Source: an uncultured Marinosulfonomonas sp. (GTDB lineage Bacteria > Pseudomonadota > Alphaproteobacteria > Rhodobacterales > Rhodobacteraceae). From it: 5,698 bases of DNA. Position 1 is the first letter of the stretch, and every line of letters starts with the position of its first letter. Where the stretch lies: the NCBI GenBank assembly GCA_947311455.1, contig CAMZKY010000299.1, positions 1 to 5,698 on the forward strand, read 5' to 3'. The position numbers and the translations under genes are program-made. Below the pieces are notes generated by a model. It was not told the DNA's origin and made no database searches. It saw nothing but the letters and a program-made list of their open reading frames with translations. Shown here one piece after another: positions 4,955 through 5,698 of the stretch.

Positions 4955-5536
4955 ATGAACGCCGATAATATTGCCCAATTTGCCTATCTTGCCCTGATGG
5001 GGGCCGCCATTACCGGCTGGTTTATTGTACAAAACCGGCACCAACTGGGCAAAACCCTGCAATATGGCGCGATATGGGGGTTTATCTTTATTGGGGTGAT
5101 TGCAGGCATTGGATTGTGGTCCGATATTCAAAGCACAATCGCCCCGCGCCAAAGCTATGTTGACGGCAAAGGCATCGTTGAAATCCCCCGCGCAGGCGAC
5201 GGGCATTACTATATAACCCTTATGATTGACACGACCCCCGTCAAATTTGTGATTGATACAGGGGCCAGTGATGTTGTCCTTACCAAAGCCGATGCAGCGC
5301 GTATTGGTATCGACATAAATTCTCTATTTTTCAATGGCATAGCCAACACAGCTAATGGAGAAGTGCGCACCGCGCGCATCACCTTGCACAATGTGCGATT
5401 GGGCGATATCTATGATAAAAAAATCCGCGCCTCGGTGAATGACGGGGAAATGGATGGCTCGCTTTTGGGGATGACTTATTTACAGCGGTTCAGCAAAATC
5501 GAAATCGGTGGTGGCAAACTGATTTTGCGCCGTTAG
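4955..5536 (+). CDS. Membrane-anchored retropepsin-like aspartic protease (TIGR02281 type)
   Basis: This 193-aa protein has two N-terminal hydrophobic segments (about 7-26 and 37-56) followed by a single retropepsin-like domain (about 70-193). The catalytic motif VIDTGASDVVL (99-109) carries D101. The NGEVRTARITLHNVRLGDI region (134-152) would form the flap and following strands, and GSLLGMTYLQRF (168-179) matches the hydrophobic-hydrophobic-Gly element near the end of the fold. With one DTG motif per chain, activity should require a homodimer, as in retroviral proteases. The family is widespread in alphaproteobacteria; the Rickettsia homologue APRc is an active retropepsin-type enzyme. Natural substrates here are unknown. 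The short loop between the two hydrophobic segments is basic (residues 28-33 contain R, H and K), suggesting a cytoplasmic loop and a periplasmic protease domain, but this is inferred. It overlaps the convergent holC by 4 bp. Confidence 0.92.
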   Translation: MNADNIAQFAYLALMGAAITGWFIVQNRHQLGKTLQYGAIWGFIFIGVIAGIGLWSDIQSTIAPRQSYVDGKGIVEIPRAGDGHYYITLMIDTTPVKFVIDTGASDVVLTKADAARIGIDINSLFFNGIANTANGEVRTARITLHNVRLGDIYDKKIRASVNDGEMDGSLLGMTYLQRFSKIEIGGGKLILRR

Positions 5537-5550
5537 CGCTCGGCTTTTTT
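5529..5550 (+). terminator. Possible weak intrinsic terminator of the protease gene
   Basis: GCCG (5529-5532) and CGGC (5541-5544) pair across an 8-base loop that includes the TAG stop codon, and TTTTTT (5545-5550) follows directly. The four-pair stem is short for an intrinsic terminator, and the T-run also encodes lysines of HolC on the other strand, so coincidence is possible. Confidence 0.3.
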
Positions 5551-5698
5551 CACCCAACGCCCGTCATCTTGGGCCCAATATTGCGCCGATGCGCCGCTAT
5601 CCACCAAAGATTTCCACTGTTCGCGCGCGTGGTTTAGCGAATTTTCATCATTTCCGTCAAAAATAATGCTTACACGCTCAAATTCATCCAGCTCCCCG
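5533..5698 (-). CDS. holC: DNA polymerase III chi subunit (HolC), C-terminal part
   Basis: The last 54 codons of a minus-strand gene enter from the right edge and end with TAA at 5535-5533. The visible tail contains ERVSIIFDGND (7-17 of the fragment), then an AREQWKSLVDSG helix (24-35) and AQYWAQDDGRWVKKAER at the end (38-54). The hydrophobic-F-D-G-x-D strand, the R-x-Q-W-K helix and the Y-W-x-Q-x-x-x-x-W-x-x-K-A-E ending are typical of alphaproteobacterial HolC. Chi, with psi, links the polymerase III clamp loader to single-stranded DNA-binding protein. The N-terminal two thirds, including most of the fold, lie outside the window. In many alphaproteobacteria holC follows pepA (leucyl aminopeptidase), which would then be expected further right. 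Its stop overlaps the aspartic protease stop by 4 bp. Confidence 0.85.
   Translation of the reverse strand, partial: GELDEFERVSIIFDGNDENSLNHAREQWKSLVDSGASAQYWAQDDGRWVKKAER

Overview
The window looks like chromosomal DNA from an alphaproteobacterium, most likely a Rhodobacterales (Roseobacter-group) member. This is inferred from protein relatedness: a DUF2849-like protein, a stand-alone TfoX C-terminal domain protein, a TIGR02281-type membrane aspartic protease and an alphaproteobacterial-style HolC tail, together with moderate GC and compact packing. It is mainly housekeeping sequence. I see no rRNA, tRNA, CRISPR array, insertion sequence or phage gene, and no convincing new multi-gene system.

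Layout, left to right. (1) Positions 1-555, minus strand: a cytosolic cyclophilin-type peptidyl-prolyl isomerase, whose stop overlaps the start of a second gene running off the left edge; that gene begins with a signal-peptide-like N-terminus and is probably a second, exported cyclophilin. (2) 556-832: an AT-rich divergent intergenic region with a 7-bp inverted repeat and no gene. (3) 833-1735, plus strand: a 76-aa DUF2849-like protein, a 56-aa protein I do not recognise, and a TfoX C-terminal domain protein with no Shine-Dalgarno and a -10-like box just upstream (possibly leaderless). (4) 1732-2154, minus strand: nucleoside diphosphate kinase, overlapping the TfoX-like gene tail-to-tail by 4 bp. 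(5) 2284-4785, plus strand: a YheS-type ABC-F ATPase followed after 3 bp by a MarC-family membrane protein, probably one transcript. (6) 4786-4954: an intergenic region with an 11-bp tandem repeat array, an inverted repeat and promoter-like boxes. (7) 4955-5536, plus strand: a membrane-anchored retropepsin-like aspartic protease. (8) 5533-5698, minus strand: the C-terminal part of the DNA polymerase III chi subunit (HolC), again overlapping the preceding gene tail-to-tail by 4 bp.

The products serve protein folding (cyclophilins), nucleotide balance (Ndk), ribosome function (ABC-F), membrane functions (MarC), membrane proteolysis (aspartic protease) and replication (HolC). They do not form one pathway. 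The least explained parts are the 11-bp helically phased repeats upstream of the protease, the short orphan DUF2849-like gene, the unrecognised 56-aa protein, and the recurrence of the same TTAG stop-stop overlap at both convergent junctions.
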